Below are positions 1 to 7,443 of a stretch of 64,000 nucleotides of DNA, piece after piece. The translations under genes and the position numbers were made by a program. The stretch's first letter is position 1. Every line of letters starts with the position of its first letter. This stretch comes from Sphaerisporangium album (GTDB lineage Bacteria; Actinomycetota; Actinomycetes; Streptosporangiales; Streptosporangiaceae): positions 527,753 to 591,752 of the forward strand of contig NZ_QOIL01000002.1 in NCBI RefSeq assembly GCF_003323745.1, in the 5' to 3' direction. The notes below the pieces were generated by a model. It saw only the letters and a program-made list of their open reading frames with translations. It was not told the origin of the DNA and ran no database searches.

Positions 1-171
1 TCACTGCGTCTCGGGGGCGGCGTGTGCCTGGTCTCCCCCTCCTCGTCCGTACGCCGGGTGCTGGAGGCGAGCGGGCTGGGCTCCCGGTTCCCCGTCCGCC
101 TCGTCGCCGCGCCGGAGCCCGCCCCTCCGGGCGCCAAAGCGCGCCAGGCCAGCTACGGCGCCTCCGGCTGA
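1..171 (+). CDS. STAS-domain anti-sigma factor antagonist, C-terminal fragment
   Basis: Only the last 56 codons are present; the gene begins before the window. The readable frame contains GGGVCLVSPSSSVRRVLEAS followed by a short GLGSRFPV stretch. This is the usual end of a SpoIIAA/RsbV-type STAS domain, where the last helix carries the VRRVLE(L/A)(T/S)GL pattern. Such proteins bind an RsbW-type anti-sigma kinase and release a sigma factor, controlled by phosphorylation of one serine that lies upstream of what is visible here. About 20 loose, alanine- and lysine-rich residues follow the domain. A hairpin lies 28 bases after the stop. The identification rests on pattern recognition of a partial domain. 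Confidence 0.6.
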   Translation, partial: SLRLGGGVCLVSPSSSVRRVLEASGLGSRFPVRLVAAPEPAPPGAKARQASYGASG

Positions 172-198
172 GGCACCCCTGAACCGCATCGTCTCCCC

Positions 199-230
199 GG
201 CGTCCACTTCACGCGGTGGACGCCGTTCGC
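199..230 (+). terminator. hairpin terminator after the STAS gene
   Basis: A perfect 9-bp stem (GGCGTCCAC at 199-207, GTGGACGCC at 216-224) with an 8-base loop is followed by GTTCGCTTT. It lies between the stop at 171 and the promoter of the next gene. Confidence 0.6.
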
Positions 231-237
231 TTTACCA

Positions 238-282
238 TGGTCTTGACCAAGTTCCATGTATTTCCTACCTTATAAATAGGTA
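238..282 (+). promoter_or_regulatory. promoter with DasR-like operator and a second inverted repeat
   Basis: A -35-like TTGACC (243-248) and a -10-like TACCTT (266-271) are separated by 17 bases. The -35 element lies inside TGGTCTTGACCA (238-249), which differs at one base from the core of the DasR dre site (TGGTCTAGACCA). A second inverted repeat, TACCT (266-270) and AGGTA (278-282), overlaps the -10 element. The stretch is AT-rich compared with its surroundings. The promoter and the repressor assignment are inferred from sequence. Confidence 0.5.
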
Positions 283-298
283 ATAACGGGAGGCGAGC

Positions 299-1825
299 GT
301 GACCGGATCCATCTGCGTCGTCGGCGCCGGTGAGACGGGTATCCGGCTGGTCGAGCGGATCCGCGCCAACGCCGCGAAGGCCGGTACCCGGCACCCGCTG
401 GAGGTCCACCTCGTGGACCCCGACGCGCCTCCCCCCGGGGCGGTCGGCCCGGATCCGCAGGCCCCGGGCCTGCGCATCCACCTGCACCGGGCCGGCGCCA
501 TCGACCTCGCGGGCCGCCGCGTCCTGCTCGACGACGGCACGCGCGTCGACACCGACGCGGTCGTCCTCGCCCAGGGGTGGCCCGACGTCCTGCCCTCGGC
601 CCGCGAGCAGGAACTGCGCCACTTCGCCCGCGAGAACGGGCTCTACTACCGGCCCGCCGGGCACGTGGCGGACCGTCCCCTGGAGCAGGTCCCCGGCGGC
701 GAGCCTGTGCTGGCGCTCGGGCTCGGCTCGGTCCTGGCCGACGTGCTCACGCGGCTCACCGTCGCCCGGGGCGGGCGGTTCCGGCACGGGGCGGACGGCG
801 AGCTGATCTACCAGGCGAGCGGGCGCGAGCCGCTGGTCCACGTCGGGTCGGTGCGCGGCGTGCCCCCGCACGCCCAGGTCGGATACCGGCTCACCGGCGA
901 GCGGCCGCCGCCCCCGAGGTTCGTCACGCGCCTGGGCGAGGGGGCGCGCGGCTTCCGGGAGGAGGTGTGGCCCCTCGTGGCCAAGGACCTCGCCTCCGCC
1001 TACTACCACCACCTGCTGACCGTCCACCCCGACCGTGCCCGCGTGGGCTGGGACGCCTTCGCCGGCGCCTTCGAGGCGGAGGAATGGGACGGCAGGGCCA
1101 TGCGCGCGCTGATCCGCACGGCCGTGCCCCGGTTCGAGGACCGCCTCAACTTCGCCCGCCTGGACCGCCCGCTCGCCGGCATGAGGTTCGGCGACCTGGC
1201 CGGGCTGCAGCGGTGGATGCACGGCTACCTCTCCGCCGACCTGTCCCGCCGCGCGGACCCCTCCCACAGCGCCGACCTCGCCATGATCCACGCGCTGCGC
1301 GACGTGCTCGACTTCCTCACCGGCCGAGTGCCGGAGGACGCCTGGTTCCACCGCCTCGCCCGCCACACCGCCGGGACGCTGCCCGCCGGGCGGATCGCCG
1401 AGCTGCGCGCGCTGGCCCGGGCGCGGGTGGTGACGTTCCTCGGCGCCGAGACCCGGGTCGAGCCCACGCGGGAGGGCCTGTGGCGCGCCACCTCGGCGAC
1501 CGTGCCCGGCGCCGTCACCGCCCGGGCCTTCATCGAGGCCAGACGCCCCGGGCCCAGCCTGGACCGCACCCGCGACCCGCTGCTCAGGCGCCTGTACGCC
1601 CGGGGGGAGTGCGCCGAGGAGTCCGGGCGGCTGAAGGTGAGCCTCCCCGGCCACCGCATCGTCGACCAGAACGGGACGGCCCACCCGTACCGCTTCGCGC
1701 TCGGGCCCTGGACCACCGGCGGCCACCCCCTGTCCGCCGACGACCCGGCGATCCGCCACGCCGACACCCTCGCCCGCACCCTGCTCACCACGACGGCGAA
1801 CCCCCGGGTGGCCCGGGTCGCCTAG
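299..1825 (+). CDS. FAD/NAD(P)-binding protein (COG4529-like)
   Basis: This 508-residue protein starts with a Rossmann dinucleotide-binding motif, VVGAGETGIRLVERI (about residues 7-21), and a second acidic beta strand, EVHLVDPD. This is the pattern of the actinobacterial FAD-NAD(P)-binding family, whose members are large and biochemically poorly known. The rest is Arg/Ala-rich and includes GLGSVLADVLTRLT and a long helical middle region. The GTG start at 299 has a GGGAGG-type ribosome site just upstream. It is a single-gene unit that converges on galK. The promoter carries a DasR-like operator, which hints at control by amino-sugar status. Substrate and reaction are unknown; redox or monooxygenase activity is only a family guess. 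Confidence 0.7.
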   Translation: MTGSICVVGAGETGIRLVERIRANAAKAGTRHPLEVHLVDPDAPPPGAVGPDPQAPGLRIHLHRAGAIDLAGRRVLLDDGTRVDTDAVVLAQGWPDVLPSAREQELRHFARENGLYYRPAGHVADRPLEQVPGGEPVLALGLGSVLADVLTRLTVARGGRFRHGADGELIYQASGREPLVHVGSVRGVPPHAQVGYRLTGERPPPPRFVTRLGEGARGFREEVWPLVAKDLASAYYHHLLTVHPDRARVGWDAFAGAFEAEEWDGRAMRALIRTAVPRFEDRLNFARLDRPLAGMRFGDLAGLQRWMHGYLSADLSRRADPSHSADLAMIHALRDVLDFLTGRVPEDAWFHRLARHTAGTLPAGRIAELRALARARVVTFLGAETRVEPTREGLWRATSATVPGAVTARAFIEARRPGPSLDRTRDPLLRRLYARGECAEESGRLKVSLPGHRIVDQNGTAHPYRFALGPWTTGGHPLSADDPAIRHADTLARTLLTTTANPRVARVA

Positions 1826-1875
1826 GTAGCCTGTGCCGTCCCGGTCTCCGCCGCGGGGCTGGAGCCGGTGTGCCG

Positions 1876-3006
1876 TCAGGCGAGGCGGCGGGCGCCGGGG
1901 GCCGGGGTGGCCGGGAGGAAGCGCGGGGGAGCCCAGCCTCGCTCGGCATACGAGCGGGCGACCTCCTCGCGGACGCGGTCCAGGCGGTCGGCGGCGACCA
2001 GCGCGATCGCCGAGCCGCCGAAACCGCCACCCGTCATGCGCGCCCCGCGCGCGCCGCCCCGGACGGCGGCCTCCACCGCGACGTCGAGCTCGGCGCAGGA
2101 CACCTCGTACTGGTCGCGCAGGGACAGGTGGGAGGCGTTCAGCAGCGCGCCGATCTCGGGCAGGGCCCCGGCGCGCAGCAGGCCGATCACCGCCTCGACC
2201 CGGTGGTTCTCGGTGACCACGTGCTGGGTGCGCCTGCGCTCGTCGCCCTCCAGCGCCGCCAGAGCCGCCGCGAGGTCGGTGACGTCGCGCAGCGACTCGA
2301 CGCCGAGGCGCTTGGCGGCGTTCTCGCAGTCCTGGCGGCGGCGGGCGTACTGGCCGTCGGCGAGCTCGTGGTGGACGCCGGTGTCGATGATCAGCACCTG
2401 GAACCCCTCGGCGGCGAGGTCGAGGGGGACGGCGCGGGTGGCGAGGCTGCGGCAGTCCATGAACAGGGCGTGCCCCTCCTTGCCGAGCGCGGAGGCGGCC
2501 TGGTCCATGATGCCGCAGGGCATTCCGACGAAGTCGTTCTCGGCCTTCTGGGCGAGCAGGGCGAGGTCGAGCCCGCCCAGCCCCAGCTCGTAGAGATCGT
2601 TGAGCGCGAGGGCCACCGAGACCTCCAGGGCGGCGCTGGAGGACAGCCCCGCGCCGCGCGGCACGTCGCCGTCGATCACCAGGTCGGCGCCCCGGACGGG
2701 GTGCCCGGCCCGGCGCAGCGCCCAGAAGACCCCGACGACGTAGCGGGTCCAGCCTTCTGCCTGGTCGTAGGCGCTGATCCGCTCGACGTGAGCGCTCCCG
2801 TCGGCCGCCTGGAGGGACAGCAGCCGGACGGTGTCGTCGTCGCGGCGCGCGGCGGCGGCCGTCACCCCCCACGGCACGGCGAAGGGCAGCACGAAACCGC
2901 CGTTGTAGTCGGTGTGCTCGCCGATCAGGTTCACCCGCCCCGGCGCGTGCCAGAGGCCCTCGGGGTCACGGCCGAACGCCGTACGGAACGCTTCTGCACC
3001 GCGCAT
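1876..3006 (-). CDS. galK: galactokinase
   Basis: This GHMP-family kinase phosphorylates D-galactose at C1 with ATP, the first step of the Leloir pathway, in the cytosol. The 376-residue length is normal. The galactokinase signature GRVNLIGEHTDYNGG is at residues 23-37, the ATP-binding GHMP loop GAGLSSSAAL at 118-127 and the catalytic-base region CGIMDQ with Asp168. A third glycine-rich GHMP motif (TGGGFGGSAIAL) lies near the C-terminus. No galT or galE is adjacent, so it is not in a classical gal operon here. It is divergent from the PLP enzyme at 3096 and shares about 90 bp of intergenic DNA with it. Confidence 0.95.
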   Translation of the reverse strand: MRGAEAFRTAFGRDPEGLWHAPGRVNLIGEHTDYNGGFVLPFAVPWGVTAAAARRDDDTVRLLSLQAADGSAHVERISAYDQAEGWTRYVVGVFWALRRAGHPVRGADLVIDGDVPRGAGLSSSAALEVSVALALNDLYELGLGGLDLALLAQKAENDFVGMPCGIMDQAASALGKEGHALFMDCRSLATRAVPLDLAAEGFQVLIIDTGVHHELADGQYARRRQDCENAAKRLGVESLRDVTDLAAALAALEGDERRRTQHVVTENHRVEAVIGLLRAGALPEIGALLNASHLSLRDQYEVSCAELDVAVEAAVRGGARGARMTGGGFGGSAIALVAADRLDRVREEVARSYAERGWAPPRFLPATPAPGARRLA

Positions 3007-3095
3007 GACGACGCACTCCTCACTCGGGGCTCACTCGGGGTCCCCGTAAGCGTAGTCCGGTCCGGCCACCCGCTCCCGCGTGCGAGGCTGTAGCT

Positions 3096-4067
3096 GTGGA
3101 CAAGTCCGCGTCATCCACAGCCGGAGGGCTCCCGGACCTGCGGCTGCCGAGCCCGCTGGAGGAGCTCGACGACCCACGGCTCGGCGGCGTCCGCCTGTTC
3201 CTCAAGCGGGACGACCTGATCCACCCAGACCTGCCGGGGAACAAGTGGCGCAAGCTCAAGCACAACCTGGCCGAGGCGGCGCGTCAGGGGGCGCACACCC
3301 TGCTGACCTTCGGTGGCGCCTACTCCAACCACGTCCGCGCCACGGCCGCCGCCGGCCGGCACTTCGGGTTCGCGACGGTCGGGGTGATCCGCGGCGAGGA
3401 ACACCTGCCCCTCAACCCGTCCCTCGCGTACGCCGTGGGACGGGGGATGCGGCTGGCCTATCTGGACCGCACGACCTACCGCGCGAAGAACGACCCCGGC
3501 GTCATCGCCCGCCTGCGTGAGGAACACGGCGACTTCTACCTGATCCCCGAGGGCGGCAGCAACGCCTGGGCGGTACGGGGGTGCGCCGAGCTGCCCGCGG
3601 AGGTCGCCGCCCAGCTCGGCGACGACGGCTTCGACGTGATCTGCTGCGCGTGCGGCACCGGCGGCACGCTCGCGGGCATCGCCGCGGGGTTGCCTCCGGG
3701 CCGCCGCGCCCTGGGGTTCTCCGTGCTGAAGGGCGGGGAGTTCCTGGCGGCGGAGGTCGAGCGGCTGCGGCGCGAGGCGTACGGCACGTCCTCGGCGAAC
3801 CACGCCCTGGAGCCCGGCTTCCATTTCGGCGGCTACGCCCGGACCACCGCCGAGCTGGACGACTTCGCCCGCGACTTCGCCGCCCGGCACGGCCACGTCC
3901 TGGAGAGGATCTACGTCGCCAAGATGCTCTACGGCGTCTTCGCCCTCGTCGCGCGCGGCGCGTTCCCGCCCGGGACGCGGATCGTCGCTGTCGTGACCGG
4001 CGGGGCGGCGCCCTGGGACGACGACGGCGGGCGAACACCCGGAATCAGGGGGAAAAGTGCGAAATAA
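3096..4067 (+). CDS. ACC deaminase / D-cysteine desulfhydrase family PLP enzyme
   Basis: This 323-residue fold-type II PLP enzyme belongs to the family of 1-aminocyclopropane-1-carboxylate deaminase and D-cysteine desulfhydrase. The PLP lysine is probably Lys50 in PGNKWRKL. The substrate-binding loop TFGGAYSNHVRATAAAG follows near residue 70, and the phosphate-binding glycine loop is CGTGGTLAGIAAGL near residue 187. Sequence alone does not separate deaminase from desulfhydrase activity. The GTG start has a GAGG motif 8 bases upstream. It stands alone between galK (divergent) and a LacI gene, and nothing nearby names its substrate. Confidence 0.85.
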   Translation: MDKSASSTAGGLPDLRLPSPLEELDDPRLGGVRLFLKRDDLIHPDLPGNKWRKLKHNLAEAARQGAHTLLTFGGAYSNHVRATAAAGRHFGFATVGVIRGEEHLPLNPSLAYAVGRGMRLAYLDRTTYRAKNDPGVIARLREEHGDFYLIPEGGSNAWAVRGCAELPAEVAAQLGDDGFDVICCACGTGGTLAGIAAGLPPGRRALGFSVLKGGEFLAAEVERLRREAYGTSSANHALEPGFHFGGYARTTAELDDFARDFAARHGHVLERIYVAKMLYGVFALVARGAFPPGTRIVAVVTGGAAPWDDDGGRTPGIRGKSAK

Positions 4068-4106
4068 CGGAAAGCTGGGGAGTCGGAACGGCCGAAAGAT
4101 GGTAAC

Positions 4107-4152
4107 GGTCGCAAAATGATGTAAGCGGTTTGCAGCCGTTGCGACCTATGAT
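4107..4152 (+). promoter_or_regulatory. LacI-gene promoter with inverted repeat; leaderless start likely
   Basis: Inverted repeats GGTCGCAA (4107-4114) and TTGCGACC (4139-4146) bracket a GGTTTGCAG element. A -10-like TATGAT (4147-4152) ends 6 bases before the GTG at 4159, so transcription should start at or very near the start codon. No Shine-Dalgarno is visible. The TTGCGAC half-site also occurs in front of the paralogous LacI gene (16009-16015). Confidence 0.5.
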
Positions 4153-4158
4153 TGCGCC

Positions 4159-5217
4159 GTGACTCGGCGACTTGCGGAAGTGGCGAAGAAGGTCGGCGTC
4201 AGCGAGGCGACCGTGAGCCGGGTGCTCAACGGCAAGCCGGGGGTGGCGGAGGCGACCCGCGCGGCGGTCCTGACCGCCCTGGACGTCCTCGGCTACGAGC
4301 GCCCGACGCAACTGCGCGGCGAGCGGGCCCGGCTCGTCGGCCTCGTGCTGCCCGAGCTGGGAAACCCGATCTTCCCCGCGCTCGCGGAGGTCGTCGGCGG
4401 CGCCCTGGCCCAGCAGGGCTTCACCCCCGTGCTGTGCACCCGCACCGCGGGCGGGCTGTCGGAGGCCGACTACGTCGAGATGCTCCTGGAGCAGCAGGTG
4501 TCCGGCGTCGTCTTCGCCGGCGGTCACTACGCCGAGGCCGACGCCCCCCACGAGCACTACTACCGCCTGCTGGAGCTGCGCCTGCCCGTCGTGCTGGTCA
4601 ACGCCGCCACCGACAGCCTCGGCTTCCCCCAGGTCTCCACCGACGACGCCGTGGCTGTCGAGCAGGCGTTCGGCCACCTCGCCTCGCTCGGCCACGAGCG
4701 CATCGGCCTGGTGCTCGGCCCCGGCGACCACATCCCCTCGCGGCGCAAGCTGGCCGCGTTCCTGGCCTGCGCGAAGGCCACCGGCCTCGCGGCGGGCCCC
4801 GAATGCGTGGAGCACACGCTGTTCTCGCCCGAGGGCGGCCAGGCCGTCACCACCAGGCTGCTCAAGCGCGGCGTCACCGGCATCATCTGCGCCAGCGACC
4901 CCCTCGCGCTCGGGGCCGTGCGCGCGGTCCGCCGCTTCGGCATGTCGGTGCCCGAGGACGTGTCGGTGGTCGGCTTCGACGACTCGGCCTTCATGAACTG
5001 CACCAACCCGCCGCTGACCACCGTCCGCCAGCCCATCGAGGCCATGGGCAGGACCGCCGTCACCCTGCTGGTCGGCCAGATCGAGGGCGCGTCGGTCACC
5101 GCCGAGGAACTGCTGTTCGAGCCGGAGCTGGTCGTGCGCGGGTCGACCGCCCCCGCCCAGACCTCCGCCGCGCCGGTGGACCGGGACGGGGAGCACCGGG
5201 CGCGCAGCCGTACTTAG
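4159..5217 (+). CDS. LacI-family transcriptional regulator (paralogue of the one at 14914-15975)
   Basis: This 352-residue protein has an N-terminal LacI helix-turn-helix, RRLAEVAKKVGVSEATVSRV, the hinge-helix region NGKPGVAEATR, and a periplasmic-binding-protein-like sugar domain ending in PPLTTVRQPIEAMGRTAVTLL. It is close to 80% identical by eye to the LacI regulator next to the alpha-glucoside ABC operon. Their recognition helices are identical, so the two probably bind the same or overlapping operators. It has no adjacent sugar gene; mshB follows in the same direction after 83 bp. The GTG start is chosen because the LacI domain begins there and a -10 element lies just upstream. The effector sugar is unknown, but an alpha-glucoside is likely by analogy. 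Confidence 0.9.
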   Translation: MTRRLAEVAKKVGVSEATVSRVLNGKPGVAEATRAAVLTALDVLGYERPTQLRGERARLVGLVLPELGNPIFPALAEVVGGALAQQGFTPVLCTRTAGGLSEADYVEMLLEQQVSGVVFAGGHYAEADAPHEHYYRLLELRLPVVLVNAATDSLGFPQVSTDDAVAVEQAFGHLASLGHERIGLVLGPGDHIPSRRKLAAFLACAKATGLAAGPECVEHTLFSPEGGQAVTTRLLKRGVTGIICASDPLALGAVRAVRRFGMSVPEDVSVVGFDDSAFMNCTNPPLTTVRQPIEAMGRTAVTLLVGQIEGASVTAEELLFEPELVVRGSTAPAQTSAAPVDRDGEHRARSRT

Positions 5218-5300
5218 AACGTGACACAGGGCGCGTAAGGTGACTCGGCGGGCCCGACCCCGGCGGGCGTCCCTGGTCACAGAAGGAAAGGCAGGCCGTC

Positions 5301-6152
5301 ATGTCGCCCGATCGTCGCATTCTGTTCGTCCATGCCCATCCCGACGACGAATCGATCGGCACCGGCGCCACGATGGCGAAGTACGCGGCCGAGGGCGCCC
5401 ACGTCTGCCTGGTGACCTGCACGCTCGGCGAGGAGGGCGAGGTCATCCCGCCGGAACTGCGCCACCTGGCCGCCGGCCGCGAGGACCGGCTGGGGGAGTA
5501 CCGCGCCGGCGAGCTGACCCGCGCGTGCGCGGCGCTGGGCGTCACCGACCACCGCTTCCTCGGCGGGGCCGGGCGCTGGCGCGACTCGGGCATGATGGGC
5601 GCGCCCACGAACGAGGACCCCGACTGCTTCTGGCAGGCCGACCTCGACCTCGCGGCGGCCGAGTTGGTCGGCGTCATCCGCGAGGTGTGCCCGCAGGTCG
5701 TCGTGACCTATGACGACAACGGCTACTACGGCCACCCCGATCACATCCAGGCACACCGCGTCGCGTGGCGGGCCTTCGAGAAGGCCGCCGACCCGGCCTT
5801 CGGCGAGGGCGAGCCGTGGGCCCCGTCCCGCTTCTACGCCACCGCCATGCCCCTGTCGGTCCTGGAGCAGGGCGTGGACGCGGGGCCGTTCGAGCGCCTG
5901 AAGTCCGTGGAGGAGTTCGGCTTCGGCGTCCCCGACGCCCAGGTGACCACCCGCGTCGACGCCGGCGACCACCTCGACGCCAAACGCGCCGCCCTCCGCG
6001 CCCACCGCACCCAGATAACCGTCAAGTCCGACTATTTCGCCCTCTCCAACAACATCGGCCAGCCCCTGTTCCCGGCCGAGTACTACACCCGCCTCGCCGG
6101 CCCCGAGGGCCCCCTGGACGAGACCGGCCATGAGACCGGCCTCTTCGCCTGA
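5301..6152 (+). CDS. mshB: N-acetyl-GlcN-inositol deacetylase (mycothiol biosynthesis)
   Basis: This PIG-L/LmbE-type zinc deacetylase (283 residues) removes the acetyl group from 1-O-(2-acetamido-2-deoxy-alpha-glucosyl)-myo-inositol, a cytosolic step of mycothiol synthesis. Zinc ligands are seen in AHPDDE (residues 12-17) and GHPDH (144-148). The stretch [18 protein letters not shown] near residue 93 is typical of MshB and of its relative Mca (mycothiol conjugate amidase). The length favours MshB. The ATG has GAAAGG upstream. The other msh genes are scattered in actinomycetes, so an isolated copy is normal. Mycothiol is restricted to Actinobacteria, which supports the taxonomic call. Confidence 0.88.
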   Translation: MSPDRRILFVHAHPDDESIGTGATMAKYAAEGAHVCLVTCTLGEEGEVIPPELRHLAAGREDRLGEYRAGELTRACAALGVTDHRFLGGAGRWRDSGMMGAPTNEDPDCFWQADLDLAAAELVGVIREVCPQVVVTYDDNGYYGHPDHIQAHRVAWRAFEKAADPAFGEGEPWAPSRFYATAMPLSVLEQGVDAGPFERLKSVEEFGFGVPDAQVTTRVDAGDHLDAKRAALRAHRTQITVKSDYFALSNNIGQPLFPAEYYTRLAGPEGPLDETGHETGLFA

Positions 6153-6209
6153 CGGGGTGAACGCGGCATATGCCGACACGAGTGGCTGCGGAATTGAGGG
6201 TGCCACGAC

Positions 6210-6251
6210 TTGACTCGTTGACTCCCTTCTTTCGCGGTATAACTAGGGAGT
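6210..6251 (+). promoter_or_regulatory. promoter and likely autoregulatory operator of the TA-like pair
   Basis: Tandem TTGACT hexamers (6210-6215 and 6218-6223) precede a TATAAC element (6238-6243). Inverted repeats ACTCCCT (6221-6227) and AGGGAGT (6245-6251) flank the -10 element, a good position for autorepression. The -35 to -10 spacings (22 or 14) are not ideal, so the promoter elements are less certain than the inverted repeat. Confidence 0.5.
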
Positions 6252-6275
6252 GGTCGGAGTGAGGAGGGGATCTCG

Positions 6276-6881
6276 ATGACCGCCGTCAAGCTCCGGAAGT
6301 CCATGGCTCACGCGAGCAAGGAGAAGAAGACCCGGGCCGCCGCCACCGCGCATCCGCGCCATGCGACCGCCCTGGCCGCGGAGGCCTCACGCACCAAGGA
6401 AGCCGAGGAACGCGCTGCTCTGGCTCTGTTCGATCAGGCCGGCAAGCTGGACAGAGTGGCTTGCAGCACACAGGAGGCCGATACGCGCGACGCGGTCAGG
6501 GAAGTGGTCGCCGACCTACTGGCCCGCGCCCGGCCCGTACGGGTCGCGACCGCGTCGAAGATTCTCAAGTGCGACATGAAGACCGTGCGAGCTTGGGTCA
6601 GAGAGGGGGTCCTCACCTCGGTCCAGGCGAAGCCCCGGCTGATGCTCGACGCGGAGCGCTTGTACACCGTGGCGGCCCTCGTCCGCGACCTTCGGAAGGC
6701 CGGACGATCCCGGAATCTCCTCCAGGCGGTCTGGCGGCGTCTGGAGGACGACGGACTGCTGCAGAGCGACGAACTGGCCGAGGGCCTTGAGCAGATGCGC
6801 AAGGGCGCGGGCCGTCCGTGGCGCGAGATCAGGGCCGAGTGGAGCTCGAAGGAGCCTGGACTGTTCACCGATGAGGACTGA
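6276..6881 (+). CDS. putative antitoxin with helix-turn-helix
   Basis: This 201-residue protein has a Lys/Ala-rich N-terminal helix and then a MerR/excisionase-like helix-turn-helix around residues 90-115 (TASKILKCDMKTVRAWVREG). A further helical region predicts regulatory or dimerisation segments. It overlaps the next gene by 11 bases and has a strong AGGAGGGG ribosome site. The order, DNA-binding protein first and then a small RelE/ParE-like protein with overlap, is the type II toxin-antitoxin layout. It is long for an antitoxin (usual size 70-120 residues), so an alternative is a two-gene regulator. The role is inferred from context. Confidence 0.55.
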   Translation: MTAVKLRKSMAHASKEKKTRAAATAHPRHATALAAEASRTKEAEERAALALFDQAGKLDRVACSTQEADTRDAVREVVADLLARARPVRVATASKILKCDMKTVRAWVREGVLTSVQAKPRLMLDAERLYTVAALVRDLRKAGRSRNLLQAVWRRLEDDGLLQSDELAEGLEQMRKGAGRPWREIRAEWSSKEPGLFTDED

Positions 6882-7311
6882 GGTCTTTCTCTCCGAGCTG
6901 GCTCAGAAGCAGGCCGGAATCTTGAGAGGGCCCGATCTGAAGGCACTGGACGCGTTCATCAGGGATCTCGAGGCGCGAGGGTGTGCGGCCCTCGGATACA
7001 GGCTCACCGGGGACGTTCCTGTGAGCCGGCTCTGCGTCAAACACCTGAGGAACGCCGGCCGCGCGGTGGTCGCGTTCGAGGAACCTGGCCGTGCCTGGGT
7101 TCTGCTGATAGGCGCGCATGACGAACGTGATCGGGCGCGTGACGTCTACGCCGCGCTCTGGAAAGTGTGCGGCCTCGAGGCTCCCCCGTCCGGCAGACGT
7201 ACCAAGCCTGCCTGCTGCGACGACGACGGCGCGGATCCGCTTTCCCCGGAGGTGGACGATCTGGTGACGCGCTGCCGGGACCTGGCGAGACCGGTGCGCC
7301 GACGACGCTGA
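6871..7311 (+). CDS. RelE/ParE-like toxin candidate
   Basis: This 146-residue basic protein is predicted to be a ribosome-dependent mRNA interferase or gyrase poison of the RelE/ParE/HigB fold. The order of elements fits: an N-terminal FLSELAQKQAGIL helix, then a compact beta core with RLTGDVPVSRLCVKHL and AVVAFEEPGRAWVLLIGAHD, then a final helix. About 45 extra, low-complexity, Arg-rich residues follow the core. The ATG at 6871 lies inside the 3' end of the upstream gene, suggesting translational coupling. A strong hairpin terminator follows. Toxicity is not shown by sequence; the fold call is by pattern only. Confidence 0.5.
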   Translation: MRTEVFLSELAQKQAGILRGPDLKALDAFIRDLEARGCAALGYRLTGDVPVSRLCVKHLRNAGRAVVAFEEPGRAWVLLIGAHDERDRARDVYAALWKVCGLEAPPSGRRTKPACCDDDGADPLSPEVDDLVTRCRDLARPVRRRR

Positions 7312-7329
7312 GAGATCCGCCGGGGACGC

Positions 7330-7368
7330 GGTACGGCCCGCGCCCTGGCGGGGAGCGCGGGCCGTACC
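7330..7368. terminator. bidirectional terminator between convergent genes
   Basis: A perfect 14-bp stem (GGTACGGCCCGCGC at 7330-7343, complement at 7355-7368) with an 11-base loop separates the toxin-like gene from the convergent hydrolase at 7444. Confidence 0.75.
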
Positions 7369-7443
7369 TGGGAGGGGTGCCCGACGGCCCATGGCAGGAG
7401 GCCGCGGCGGGACCCGGGGTCGGAGGGTCAGGGAGTCAGAGGG

